A stretch of 64,000 bases of DNA from CAKSFT01 sp045544615 (GTDB taxonomy: Bacteria; Bacillota; Clostridia; UBA1381). Location of the stretch: positions 106,482 through 170,481 of the forward strand of contig JAZPZI010000008.1 in assembly GCA_045544615.1 (NCBI GenBank), read 5' to 3'. The notes below the pieces were generated by a model. It was not told the DNA's origin. It made no database searches and worked only from the letters and a program-made list of their open reading frames with translations. Of the stretch, positions 51,514 to 59,913 are shown piece by piece; position 1 is the first letter of the stretch; the number at the start of each line of letters is the position of its first letter. A program made the translations under genes and the position numbers.

Positions 51514-52635
51514 ATGAAAAAGCTAATATCTATATTGATGGCTGTTTGTTTTTTTGTGCCGTCAACACTTGCTTTTGCCGCACCCGAAGTATCGGCAAAA
51601 TCGATGATTTTAATGGAGGCATCAAGCGGTGCGGTGCTTTGCGAGAACAATGCAGACGAGCGATTGCCGATTGCGAGCATCACGAAGATAATGACACTTT
51701 TGCTGATTATGGAAGCAATAGATGCCGGAAAACTTACGATGGATGAGATGGTTACGGTGAGCGATAATGCAATGAGTATGGGCGGCTCGACCATGTTTTT
51801 AGAGGCGGGCGAGACCTTGTCTGTTCATGAGATGATAAAGGGAATTGCGGTTGCATCTGCAAACGACGGATGTGTTGCTATGGCAGAGCATCTGTCGGGT
51901 AGTGAGGAGGAGTTTGTGAATATGATGAACTCCCGTGCAAAAGAGCTCGGTATGGAGAACACGCAGTTTATGAACACAAACGGCCTTGACGAAGAGGGAC
52001 ATTTTTCATCTGCACGGGATGTTGCGAAAATGTCACGGGAACTGTTACGCCACGAAAAGATTTTTGAGTACACAACTATCTGGACAGGAATGATGCATAA
52101 CGATGAATTTGAACTTGCCAACACAAATAAACTCATCCGGTTCTATAGCGGTGCAAATGGCCTTAAAACCGGCTCCACATCCCAGGCAGGGTGTTGCTTA
52201 TCGGCCACCGCAAAGCGTGACGATATGCAGTTGATTGCGGTTGTGCTGGGCTCACCGACATCCCAGGACAGATTCTCCGGTGCAAGAGCACTTCTTGATT
52301 TCGGATTTGCAAACTATGCAGTTAAAAAACCGTGGGAGAATGAGGAATTTCCTGAAATTATCATCAGAAAGGGAAAAGCCGAGACTATCAAGCCGATTTT
52401 AGCAAATGAGGACGGTGTGCTTCTGGAAAAAGGGAATTCAGGCGATATTGTGACAAACTGGAATGTTCCGACCGAAATCACAGCACCGATACAAAAAGGA
52501 CAAAAGATTGGCGAGGTGAGCTTTTTAAAAGACGGCACCGAGATTGCAAAAAAGGACTTGGTAGCCGATTGCGACGTAGAAAAGAAAAGTTTTTTTGATA
52601 TGCTAAAGGACATCATATATATGATTATTTGCTGA
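51514..52635 (+). CDS. D-alanyl-D-alanine carboxypeptidase (DacF/PBP5-like)
   Basis: 373 residues. Signal peptide (LISILMAVCFFVPSTLAFA) then the serine peptidase domain with SITK (Ser-x-x-Lys, about 54-57), ASANDG (S-x-N) and KTGST (K-T-G), followed by the C-terminal beta domain of S11 peptidases and a final hydrophobic/amphipathic tail (FFDMLKDIIYMIIC) for membrane attachment. It trims pentapeptide stems of peptidoglycan outside the membrane. AAAGGAG precedes the ATG. A terminator follows. Sporulation DacF or vegetative DacA role not distinguished. Confidence 0.95.
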   Translation: MKKLISILMAVCFFVPSTLAFAAPEVSAKSMILMEASSGAVLCENNADERLPIASITKIMTLLLIMEAIDAGKLTMDEMVTVSDNAMSMGGSTMFLEAGETLSVHEMIKGIAVASANDGCVAMAEHLSGSEEEFVNMMNSRAKELGMENTQFMNTNGLDEEGHFSSARDVAKMSRELLRHEKIFEYTTIWTGMMHNDEFELANTNKLIRFYSGANGLKTGSTSQAGCCLSATAKRDDMQLIAVVLGSPTSQDRFSGARALLDFGFANYAVKKPWENEEFPEIIIRKGKAETIKPILANEDGVLLEKGNSGDIVTNWNVPTEITAPIQKGQKIGEVSFLKDGTEIAKKDLVADCDVEKKSFFDMLKDIIYMIIC

Positions 52636-52640
52636 ACAAA

Positions 52641-52670
52641 AAACCGCAGGGGAAATTCCCTGCGGTTTTT
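52641..52670 (+). terminator. Terminator after the D,D-carboxypeptidase gene
   Basis: AAACCGCAGGG / CCCTGCGGTTT with loop GAAATT-like bases, then TTT. Confidence 0.92.
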
Positions 52671-52696
52671 GTAGTATTACAATTTGACTACATATC

Positions 52697-52725
52697 TTGA
52701 ATTCGACAATGTTTCGTTATATAAT
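52697..52725 (+). promoter_or_regulatory. Promoter for the SLH/glucosaminidase gene
   Basis: TTGAAT (52697-52702) and TATAAT (52720-52725), 17-bp spacer, about 35 bp before the ATG. Confidence 0.8.
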
Positions 52726-52760
52726 ATAAGATGGTAAATAATCAGAAAGGATGACGAAAA

Positions 52761-53909
52761 ATGAACAAAAAAATTGTAGCTTTACTTACATTGTCGGGTA
52801 TGATGATATCATCCACTGCTTTTGCATATAAAATCCCAAAGGAGTATGATTGGGCAAAGGATGCGGTAGAATATTGCCTTGATGAGGGGATAATGAACGG
52901 CGTCGGCGGAGGCGAGCTGAAGCTTGAGGGAAATCTCACCCGTGAGCAGATGGCAAAGCTTCTGGTTGAGGCATTTAATCTTATGGGAGAGGAAACGGAT
53001 GAGGAAATCGAGCCGTCATTTTCCGACATTGATGCCGATAGATGGTCAGCTAAATACATCGAGGCATTCAAAGCCTATATGAAAAACCCGGGCAAAAAAT
53101 TCAAGCCCGAGGAAATGGTAACCCGTGAGGAGTTTGCGGCATCGTTGGTGCTTGCATCGGGACTAAAGGACAGAAATGTTTTAAACAAGGATATTTTGGA
53201 GGATAACTTTTCCGACTATAAGGAAGTTTCTGCAGACTACAGAGACCTTTTATGTATCGCAGTTGAGAAAGGGTATATGAAAGGAATTGGCGACGGTATA
53301 AGCCCGAAAGGATTACTTACAAGAGCACAGACCTGTACATTTATCTACAGAGTTTTGGAGTCAAAGGCAGGAAACATAAAGCTTGAGCTTGGAGTGAAAC
53401 CACTCGAACTCTCACTTGTCGGAGATGCAACGGTAACACTCGAGCAGGCAAAGGCGTGGGCCGAAAAGCGTGGTGCACATCAAAGATACATAGATATCGC
53501 TGACCTTTACTGGGAATACGGCGAGATTACCGGAATCAGACCTGAAATCCTCTATGCGCAAGCCGCAAAGGAAACAGGCTTTGGCAAATACGGCGGAAAT
53601 GTAATCCCCGAGCAGAATAACTGGGCAGGTATCAAGACAAGAACAGCGACAGGGGACACTACATATGACCACGAAAGCTTTGAAACACCCGAGGATGGTG
53701 TAAGAGCACACTTTAATCATATGTCTGCATACATTGGTCTTGACCCGATAGGTGAGCCACACGGCAGATACTATAGCGTGAAATCAATCGCCTGGGCAGG
53801 GACAGTAAAATATGTTGAAGAGCTGGGCGGGAAATGGTGCCCTGACCTTTATTATGGCTACAGCATATACTATAACTACCTTATAGCGATGCAGGAAATG
53901 GATGTTTAA
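52761..53909 (+). CDS. SLH-domain surface protein with glucosaminidase domain
   Basis: 382 residues. Signal peptide (KIVALLTLSGMMISSTAFA), three S-layer-homology-like segments (about 25-195: WAKDAVEYCLDEGIMNGVGGG, NLTREQMAKLLVEAF, FSDIDADRWSAKYIEAF, VEKGYMKGIGDGISPKGLLTRAQ), and a C-terminal glucosaminidase/lysozyme-like domain (ILYAQAAKETGFGKYGGNVIPEQNNWAGI in outline). It is anchored to secondary wall polymers and cuts peptidoglycan glycans. Own promoter; ABC-F follows 12 bp later, probably sharing the transcript. Confidence 0.9.
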   Translation: MNKKIVALLTLSGMMISSTAFAYKIPKEYDWAKDAVEYCLDEGIMNGVGGGELKLEGNLTREQMAKLLVEAFNLMGEETDEEIEPSFSDIDADRWSAKYIEAFKAYMKNPGKKFKPEEMVTREEFAASLVLASGLKDRNVLNKDILEDNFSDYKEVSADYRDLLCIAVEKGYMKGIGDGISPKGLLTRAQTCTFIYRVLESKAGNIKLELGVKPLELSLVGDATVTLEQAKAWAEKRGAHQRYIDIADLYWEYGEITGIRPEILYAQAAKETGFGKYGGNVIPEQNNWAGIKTRTATGDTTYDHESFETPEDGVRAHFNHMSAYIGLDPIGEPHGRYYSVKSIAWAGTVKYVEELGGKWCPDLYYGYSIYYNYLIAMQEMDV

Positions 53910-53921
53910 GGAAATAGCAAA

Positions 53922-55823
53922 ATGATACTTATTAGTGCAAACAACCTGAAAAAGAGCTTTGGCGACGAAGTGCTCTTTTCCGATGTGAGCTTTTCGGTTG
54001 ACTCTGCCGATAAAATCGGTTTTGTCGGGATAAACGGTGCCGGAAAGTCAACACTTTTTAAAATAATAACAGGCGAGATGGAGCCCGATAGCGGTGATAT
54101 TTTCATAAACAAAAACACCGTCTGCGGGTATCTTACACAGCACGCCTGCTCCGAATCAAAAAAGACGGTTTTTGCCGAGATACTGGAGGTTTTCTCCGAG
54201 CAGGTTTATATCGAGTCCGAGCTTGAGGCGATAAGAGGCGATATAAACACAGGTCTTGGTGACCTGGATAGCCTTATAAAGCGTCAGAACAAGCTATCAG
54301 AGCGGTTTGCTGAAATTGACGGATTCTTCTATAAGAACAAGATAAGGTCGGCACTCATAGGACTCGGCTTTTCGGAGGAGGATTTCGGACTTTCGGTAGA
54401 AAAACTCTCGGGTGGTGAGCGAACAAGAGTTGAGCTTTGTAAAATTCTTCTCTCGGGTGCAGATGTACTGCTCCTGGACGAGCCGACAAACCACCTTGAC
54501 ATTCAGTCGGTTGAGTGGCTCGAAGAGTTTTTGATTTCATATAAGGGTGCGGTAATTGTAATATCGCACGACAGATTTTTTCTCGACCGTGTAACCAACC
54601 GTACGTTTTCAATGGAGTCGGGGAATTTCCATTCACATAACGGAAACTACACCTTCTTTCAGAAACAGAGGGAGATAGAGCGACTCACCGAAAGGCGTAG
54701 CTATGATAACACCAAAAAGGAAATCGAACGCTTGGAGGGCATTGTTGAACAACAGCGCAGATGGAACAGGGAGAAGAATATCAAAACCGCAGAAAGTAAG
54801 CTAAAGGTCATCGAAAAGCTTGAAAAGGATTTGAAAAAACCAGAGGAGATTGCCGAGGGTATTGAGTTTAAGTTCAGGGCAAGAGCTGGCGGTGGCGATG
54901 AGGCTCTGACCATTAGAGGTCTTTCCAAACGATTTGGCGAAAAAACCTTGTTTTTCGATTTAAACCTTGATATAAAACGTGGCGAGCGGGTATTTTTGCT
55001 TGGGCCTAACGGATGCGGAAAAAGTACGCTAATTAAGTTGATTATGGATGCCGTGGTGAGAGAATCGGAAAATATAAAAATCGGTGCAAATACCTATCTG
55101 GGGTACTTTGACCAGGTTCAGTCGAATTTATCGATGGAAAAGACCGTAATTGACGAGCTTTGGGATGAATATCCCAAAATGACCGAGACTGAAGTCAGAA
55201 ACGCACTTGCGGTATTTATGTTCCGTGGTGAGGATGTTTTCAAGGAAATAAAAAAGCTCTCGGGTGGCGAGCGCGCAAGAGTTGAGCTTGCAAAGCTGAT
55301 ATTAAAGGATGTAAATTTCCTTGTAATGGACGAGCCGACAAACCACCTCGATATTCAGTCAAAAGAAGCCCTCGAGGCGGCACTCTCGGACTATAACGGC
55401 ACAATTTTGACAGTCTCTCACGACCGTTATTTTATAAATAAGCTTGCCGACAGGATTATTTATTTAGATGAGAGAGGCTTGCAGAACTTCCCGGGTAACT
55501 ATGATTATTTCACCGAGAAGTTCAAGGTCGCAAAGGAGCCTGAAAAGAAAAAGCAGGAGGGTGTAAATGACTATAAGCTCCAAAAACAAAAGGAGAGCGA
55601 GCGACGAAAACTAAAAACCCGTATCACAAGACTGGAAGAGGAAATCTCAAAGTTCGAAGAGGAGATTGATGCACTGAATGCCGAGCTCAATCAACCCGAG
55701 ATTGCGGCAGACTACAAAAAAGCGTTTGAGATAACAGAAAAGATTTCAGAGCTTACAGAAAAGCTGGAAGTTGACTACAGTCAATGGGAAGAACTGCAAG
55801 CTTTAAGCGAGGAGGATATATGA
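53922..55823 (+). CDS. ABC-F family ATPase (ribosome-associated)
   Basis: 633 residues with two ABC domains and no membrane spans. Domain 1: GINGAGKST, LSGGERTRVELCKILL, LLLDEPTNHLD. Domain 2: GPNGCGKST, LSGGERARVELAKLIL, LVMDEPTNHLDIQ. A charged inter-domain linker (about 235-320) and a C-terminal coiled coil (ESERRKLKTRITRLEEEI) match the Uup/YdiF/EttA-type group. It acts on ribosomes in translation quality control, some members giving antibiotic protection. Overlaps dtd by four bases. Confidence 0.93.
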   Translation: MILISANNLKKSFGDEVLFSDVSFSVDSADKIGFVGINGAGKSTLFKIITGEMEPDSGDIFINKNTVCGYLTQHACSESKKTVFAEILEVFSEQVYIESELEAIRGDINTGLGDLDSLIKRQNKLSERFAEIDGFFYKNKIRSALIGLGFSEEDFGLSVEKLSGGERTRVELCKILLSGADVLLLDEPTNHLDIQSVEWLEEFLISYKGAVIVISHDRFFLDRVTNRTFSMESGNFHSHNGNYTFFQKQREIERLTERRSYDNTKKEIERLEGIVEQQRRWNREKNIKTAESKLKVIEKLEKDLKKPEEIAEGIEFKFRARAGGGDEALTIRGLSKRFGEKTLFFDLNLDIKRGERVFLLGPNGCGKSTLIKLIMDAVVRESENIKIGANTYLGYFDQVQSNLSMEKTVIDELWDEYPKMTETEVRNALAVFMFRGEDVFKEIKKLSGGERARVELAKLILKDVNFLVMDEPTNHLDIQSKEALEAALSDYNGTILTVSHDRYFINKLADRIIYLDERGLQNFPGNYDYFTEKFKVAKEPEKKKQEGVNDYKLQKQKESERRKLKTRITRLEEEISKFEEEIDALNAELNQPEIAADYKKAFEITEKISELTEKLEVDYSQWEELQALSEEDI

Positions 55824-56269
55824 GAAGCGTAGTACAAAGAGTAGCCCACGCATCGGTTACGGTGGACGGCGAGGTTCTGGGTAAAATCGGAAAGGGATTT
55901 TTGGTTCTGCTTGGCGTAAGTGATGAGGATACCGATGCTGACCTGAATTATATGGCAGATAAAGTTTCGGGACTTCGGATATTCGAAGACGAAGACGAAA
56001 AGATGAACTTGAGCGTTGAGGATATCGGCGGCGAGATTATGGTAATTTCGCAGTTCACCCTTTTCGGCGACTGCCGAAAGGGCAAACGACCGAGTTTTGT
56101 CGCAGCAGGCAAACCCGACTTTGCAAACGAGATGTATGAAAAGTTTGTTAAAAAGCTTACCGAAAAGGGTTTTGACGTGAAAAAGGGAAGATTCGGTTCA
56201 GATATGAAGGTTGAACTTTTAAATGACGGGCCTGTTACACTTTTAATAGACAGCAAGAAGACTTTTTAG
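55820..56269 (+). CDS. dtd: D-aminoacyl-tRNA deacylase
   Basis: 149 residues. It removes D-amino acids from tRNA. Signature MRSVVQRVAHASVTVDGEVLGKIGKGFLVLLGV in outline, SQFTLFGDCRKGKRPSF and the C-terminal NDGPVTLLIDSK with the Gly-cisPro motif. The ATG at 55820 forms an ATGA overlap with the ABC-F stop and has GAGGAGG upstream. An upstream in-frame start is rejected. Confidence 0.96.
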   Translation: MRSVVQRVAHASVTVDGEVLGKIGKGFLVLLGVSDEDTDADLNYMADKVSGLRIFEDEDEKMNLSVEDIGGEIMVISQFTLFGDCRKGKRPSFVAAGKPDFANEMYEKFVKKLTEKGFDVKKGRFGSDMKVELLNDGPVTLLIDSKKTF

Positions 56270-56273
56270 GAAG

Positions 56274-56300
56274 AAAATCCCTCATTTTTGAGGGATTTTT
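56274..56300 (+). terminator. Terminator after dtd
   Basis: AAAATCCCTCA / TGAGGGATTTTT hairpin and T-run. Confidence 0.88.
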
Positions 56301-56350
56301 AAATTTTAATATTTCTCAAGCAAAAAATACAAAATAAGAGTAATAATATG

Positions 56351-56379
56351 TTGCTTTTTCTGAAAAAATGTGATATAAT
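56351..56379 (+). promoter_or_regulatory. Promoter for the OPT-PqqD operon
   Basis: TTGCTT (56351-56356) and TATAAT (56374-56379), 17-bp spacer, TGTGATATAAT context. 60-nt leader without obvious structure. Confidence 0.75.
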
Positions 56380-56439
56380 TTTATGGTTTGAAAATAAAAA
56401 CAAGCCGTATAGAGACTTGCGGCAGAAAAGGAGAAAATT

Positions 56440-58344
56440 ATGAGTAATCAAACAAACTTCAAGCCGTATGTTCCGGCAGAAAAGATTACCCCTGAGATAA
56501 CAGTAACATCAATTGTTATGGGTATAATTCTTGCTGTAGTATTCGGTGCGGCAAATGCTTACCTCGGACTCAGAGTTGGTCTTACGGTTTCTGCATCAAT
56601 CCCTGCTGCAGTTATAGCTATGGGAGTTATCCGTGTGATTATGCGGAAGAACTCAATTTTGGAGAGTAACATCGTTCAGACAACAGGCTCTGCTGGTGAA
56701 TCATTGGCAGCGGGTGCTATCTTTACACTTCCAGCACTCTTTTTGTGGGCAGCAGAAGGAAAGATGGAAACACCGGGGATTCTGGAAATCACACTTATAT
56801 CTTTAATTGGCGGCTTGCTTGGCGTATTCTTCATGGTACCGCTTCGTAACGCACTTATCGTTAAGGAACACGGAATATTGCCGTATCCTGAAGGTACAGC
56901 TTGTGCAGAGGTGCTTTTAGCCGGCGAAGAGGGTGGTGCAAACGCATCAACAGTATTTGCGGGTATGGGAATCGCCGCAATTTTCAAGTTCATCATTGAC
57001 GGTCTCAAGGTGGTTGCAGGCGAGGTAACCTTTGCAGTAAAGGGCTTTGCAGGTGCAATCGGAACACAGATTTACCCAGCGGTAATGAGTGTTGGCTATA
57101 TCTGCGGACCGAGAATTTCATCGTATATGTTTGCAGGCGGAGTTCTCAGCTGGCTTGTTCTTATCCCACTTATTGTGCTTTTTGGTGAGGGTATTATTAT
57201 GGCACCGGGTACAGCTACAATCGGAGAAATGTTTGCAGAGGGTGGTGCAAGCGCAATCTGGGGAACATATATCCGTTACATCGGTGCGGGTGCATTGGCT
57301 GCCGGCGGTATCATAAGCCTTATTAAGTCATTGCCGCTTATCGTTCGTACATTTACAGGTGCGGTCAAAGGCGTGGCAACAGCCGGAAGCGCAAAGAATG
57401 TTCGTACAGAACAGGATATCAGCATGAAACTTGTATTGATTGCTATTGCAATCCTTACACTTTTAGTATGGCTCGTTCCACAGATTCCGGTAACACTTTT
57501 GGGTGCTTGCATTGTTGTAATCTTCGGATTCTTCTTTGCGACTGTATCATCAAGAATGGTTGGTCTTGTAGGAAGCAGTAACAACCCTGTTTCAGGTATG
57601 GCGATTGCGACATTGCTCATTGCAACAGTAATTTTGAAGTTTACAGGCTCGGTTGGAGCAGAGGGCATGAGAGCAGCTATCGCAATCGGCTCAATTATCT
57701 GTATTGTTGCGGCAATCTCGGGCGATACATCACAAGACTTAAAGACAGGTTACTTGCTTGGTGCAACACCTAAAAAACAGCAGATTGCAGAGTTAATCGG
57801 TGTTGTTGCGGCAGCTTTTGCTATCGGCGGCACACTTTATATCCTAAACAGTGCTTGGGGCTTTGGTTCTGAAGAACTTGCGGCACCACAGGCTACACTT
57901 ATGAAGATGATTATAGAAGGTGTTATGGACGGAAACCTTCCATGGGCACTCGTATTTGTTGGTGTATTTATCGCAATCGTGGTTGAGGTTGTAGGTATTC
58001 CTGTATTGCCGTTTGCAATCGGTGTGTATCTGCCTGTTCACCTGAACGCTTGTATCATGGTTGGCGGTCTTGTAAGACTTGTACTTGACAAGATGAAGAA
58101 GGATGAAGATAAGAAGAAGGCTATCATAAACGACGGCGTGCTCTTCTGCTCGGGTATGATTGCAGGCGAAGGCCTTGTTGGTATACTTTTGGCGGTATTG
58201 GCAGTAGCAGGTTTTGATAAGGTAGTAGATATTTCAAAGTATGTAGCATTGCCTGAACCGTTTGCATCAATCGCAAGCCTTGTTGTGTTTGCACTTGTAG
58301 TTCTTTCGGTATTGAAGTTCTCACTCTGGAAGAAGCGTAAGTAA
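56440..58344 (+). CDS. OPT-family oligopeptide transporter
   Basis: 634 residues with about 14-16 hydrophobic spans. The N-terminus EITVTSIVMGIILAVVFGAANAYLGLRVGLTVSASIPAAV in outline is typical of bacterial OPT (YSL-like) members, with EGTACAEVLLAGEEGG and SNNPVSGM further on. It imports oligopeptides, or metal chelates in some members. AAGGAGA precedes the ATG. The following PqqD-like gene is two bases away. Confidence 0.94.
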   Translation: MSNQTNFKPYVPAEKITPEITVTSIVMGIILAVVFGAANAYLGLRVGLTVSASIPAAVIAMGVIRVIMRKNSILESNIVQTTGSAGESLAAGAIFTLPALFLWAAEGKMETPGILEITLISLIGGLLGVFFMVPLRNALIVKEHGILPYPEGTACAEVLLAGEEGGANASTVFAGMGIAAIFKFIIDGLKVVAGEVTFAVKGFAGAIGTQIYPAVMSVGYICGPRISSYMFAGGVLSWLVLIPLIVLFGEGIIMAPGTATIGEMFAEGGASAIWGTYIRYIGAGALAAGGIISLIKSLPLIVRTFTGAVKGVATAGSAKNVRTEQDISMKLVLIAIAILTLLVWLVPQIPVTLLGACIVVIFGFFFATVSSRMVGLVGSSNNPVSGMAIATLLIATVILKFTGSVGAEGMRAAIAIGSIICIVAAISGDTSQDLKTGYLLGATPKKQQIAELIGVVAAAFAIGGTLYILNSAWGFGSEELAAPQATLMKMIIEGVMDGNLPWALVFVGVFIAIVVEVVGIPVLPFAIGVYLPVHLNACIMVGGLVRLVLDKMKKDEDKKKAIINDGVLFCSGMIAGEGLVGILLAVLAVAGFDKVVDISKYVALPEPFASIASLVVFALVVLSVLKFSLWKKRK

Positions 58345-58346
58345 TT

Positions 58347-58706
58347 ATGAAAAAAAAGAATGTAATTTCCAAAAACTATCTTGAGAATATCCCGAAAAAG
58401 AATGATGCAATCGCCTGGTCTGCTGACGAGAACGGGATTGTAACACTCGATATTGAAAACAAAGGAATGTTCAATAAAATCGCCCAAAAGCTTTTGAAAA
58501 AACCGAAGTTCACCCATGTACATCTTGATGAGATGGGAAGCTTTGTCTGGCCACTGATTGACGGAAAAACCGATATAATCGGGCTTGGAAAGCTTGTTGA
58601 GGAACATTTTGGCGAGAAGGCAAATCCTTTGTATGAGCGACTTGCCAAGTATTTTCAGATACTTGCAAGCTACGATTTTGTGAACTTTTTGGAAAAAGAA
58701 GAATAG
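58347..58706 (+). CDS. PqqD-like (RiPP recognition element) protein
   Basis: 119 residues. PqqD-like domain: KNDAIAWSADENGIVTLDI, THVHLDEMGSFVWPLIDGKTDIIGLGKLVEEHFGEKANPLYERLAKYFQILASYDFVNFL in outline, matching the three-strand, three-helix fold that in RiPP systems binds leader peptides. No radical SAM or precursor gene is nearby. It is tightly coupled to the OPT transporter, a pairing I recall in other Clostridia, so it may regulate or sense peptide cargo. The residues before 25 are extra. Confidence 0.8.
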   Translation: MKKKNVISKNYLENIPKKNDAIAWSADENGIVTLDIENKGMFNKIAQKLLKKPKFTHVHLDEMGSFVWPLIDGKTDIIGLGKLVEEHFGEKANPLYERLAKYFQILASYDFVNFLEKEE

Positions 58707-58710
58707 GATG

Positions 58711-58744
58711 AAAATAGAGTTGTCGCAAGATGACTCTATTTTTT
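58711..58744 (+). terminator. Terminator after the PqqD-like gene
   Basis: AAATAGAGT / ACTCTATTT with a 12-base loop, then T-run. Confidence 0.82.
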
Positions 58745-58745
58745 G

Positions 58746-58774
58746 TTGACATTATCGCCCAAAAGGTATATAAT
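58746..58774 (+). promoter_or_regulatory. Consensus promoter of the cysteine synthase-like gene
   Basis: TTGACA (58746-58751) and TATAAT (58769-58774), both perfect, 17-bp spacer, immediately after the preceding terminator. Confidence 0.9.
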
Positions 58775-58836
58775 ATTATATAATTATTTTTAAATTTGAT
58801 AGGTTTTGCCGCATGTGGCAGAATCGGAGGAGATAT

Positions 58837-59763
58837 ATGATTTGTGATAATATTCTGGAGGCAATGGGGAATACCCCGATAATCCGTTTGAATAACCTTG
58901 CAGAGCCAGACAGTGCCGAGATACTTGTAAAGTTTGAGGGTCTGAATGTCGGCGGCTCAATCAAGACAAGAACAGCATTTAATATGATAAAGGATGCAGA
59001 GGACAGAGGATTGATAAATCCCGACACAATTATTGTTGAGCCGACAAGCGGTAACCAGGGTATCGGCCTTGCACTTGTGGGTGCAGTTCGTGGCTATAAA
59101 ACCAAGATTATTATGCCCGACTCGGTAAGCGAGGAACGAAGAAAACTTGTTGAGCACTACGGTGCAGAAGTAATCCTAATACACGATGCGGGAAACATCG
59201 GCGACTGTATTGAAGAATGCTTGCAGACTGCTTTGAGAATGCAAAATGAGGATGCAAGAGTGTTTGTACCGCAACAGTTTGAAAACCCTGCAAATGTCGA
59301 GATTCAGAGAAAACGCACTGGTGTTGAAATTTTAGAACAGGTCGGAGGCCCGATTCACGGCTTCTGTTCAGGCATCGGCACAGGCGGTACAATTACCGGT
59401 ATAGGCGAGGTATTGAAGGAAAAGAACCCTGATATTGAAATATGGGCAGTTGAGCCTGAACACGCTGCGATTTTATCGGGCGGCTCAATCGGCACACATC
59501 TGCAGATGGGAATAGGCGACGGGCTTATACCGAAAATCCTTAACCAGAACATATATAACAATGTTTGCATAATTAAGGACGAGGAAGCAATCGGTACGGC
59601 AAAGGCACTTGCATCAAAAGAGGGAATTATGTGCGGAATATCGAGCGGTACTAATGTTGCGGCGGCGATAAAGCTTGCTAAAAAGTTAGGACCGGGAAAA
59701 ACCGTTGTGACAGTTTTACCCGACACCGCCGAGAGATATTTCTCAACACCGCTTTTTGAATAA
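58837..59763 (+). CDS. Cysteine synthase-family PLP enzyme
   Basis: 308 residues from the ATG with GGAGG; the earlier start at 58813 is rejected. PLP fold II: the Schiff-base Lys in GGSIKTRTAFNMI, EPTSGNQGIGLALVGA, GIGTGGTITGIGEVL and CGISSGTNVAAAI. Canonical CysK has SVKDR and SGNTGI; the changes to SIKTR and SGNQGI place it outside the core O-acetylserine sulfhydrylase group, so substrate may differ. Own promoter and terminator; no serine acetyltransferase is adjacent. Confidence 0.85.
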   Translation: MICDNILEAMGNTPIIRLNNLAEPDSAEILVKFEGLNVGGSIKTRTAFNMIKDAEDRGLINPDTIIVEPTSGNQGIGLALVGAVRGYKTKIIMPDSVSEERRKLVEHYGAEVILIHDAGNIGDCIEECLQTALRMQNEDARVFVPQQFENPANVEIQRKRTGVEILEQVGGPIHGFCSGIGTGGTITGIGEVLKEKNPDIEIWAVEPEHAAILSGGSIGTHLQMGIGDGLIPKILNQNIYNNVCIIKDEEAIGTAKALASKEGIMCGISSGTNVAAAIKLAKKLGPGKTVVTVLPDTAERYFSTPLFE

Positions 59764-59771
59764 AAATACAT

Positions 59772-59813
59772 AAAAACACCGCTTAAGAGCATTATGACTT
59801 TGGCGGTGTTTTA
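59772..59813 (+). terminator. Terminator after the cysteine synthase-like gene
   Basis: AAAACACCGC and GCGGTGTTTT, long loop, T-run. Confidence 0.82.
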
Positions 59814-59852
59814 AAATTTTTGAAAAAAAGTTAGTATGTTGTATATTTTTTC

Positions 59853-59881
59853 TTGCATAATAAATAATTTTAGTATATAAT
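59853..59881 (+). promoter_or_regulatory. Promoter for guaA
   Basis: TTGCAT (59853-59858) and TATAAT (59876-59881), 17-bp spacer. No purine riboswitch-like fold in the short leader. Confidence 0.78.
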
Positions 59882-59913
59882 ATTTTCTATAAAAAGCGGG
59901 GAGGCAAATTAAT

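Noticed and set aside
59820..59913. Purine riboswitch before guaA
   Set aside because: The leader after the promoter is only about 25 nt and AT-rich, with no three-way junction possible.
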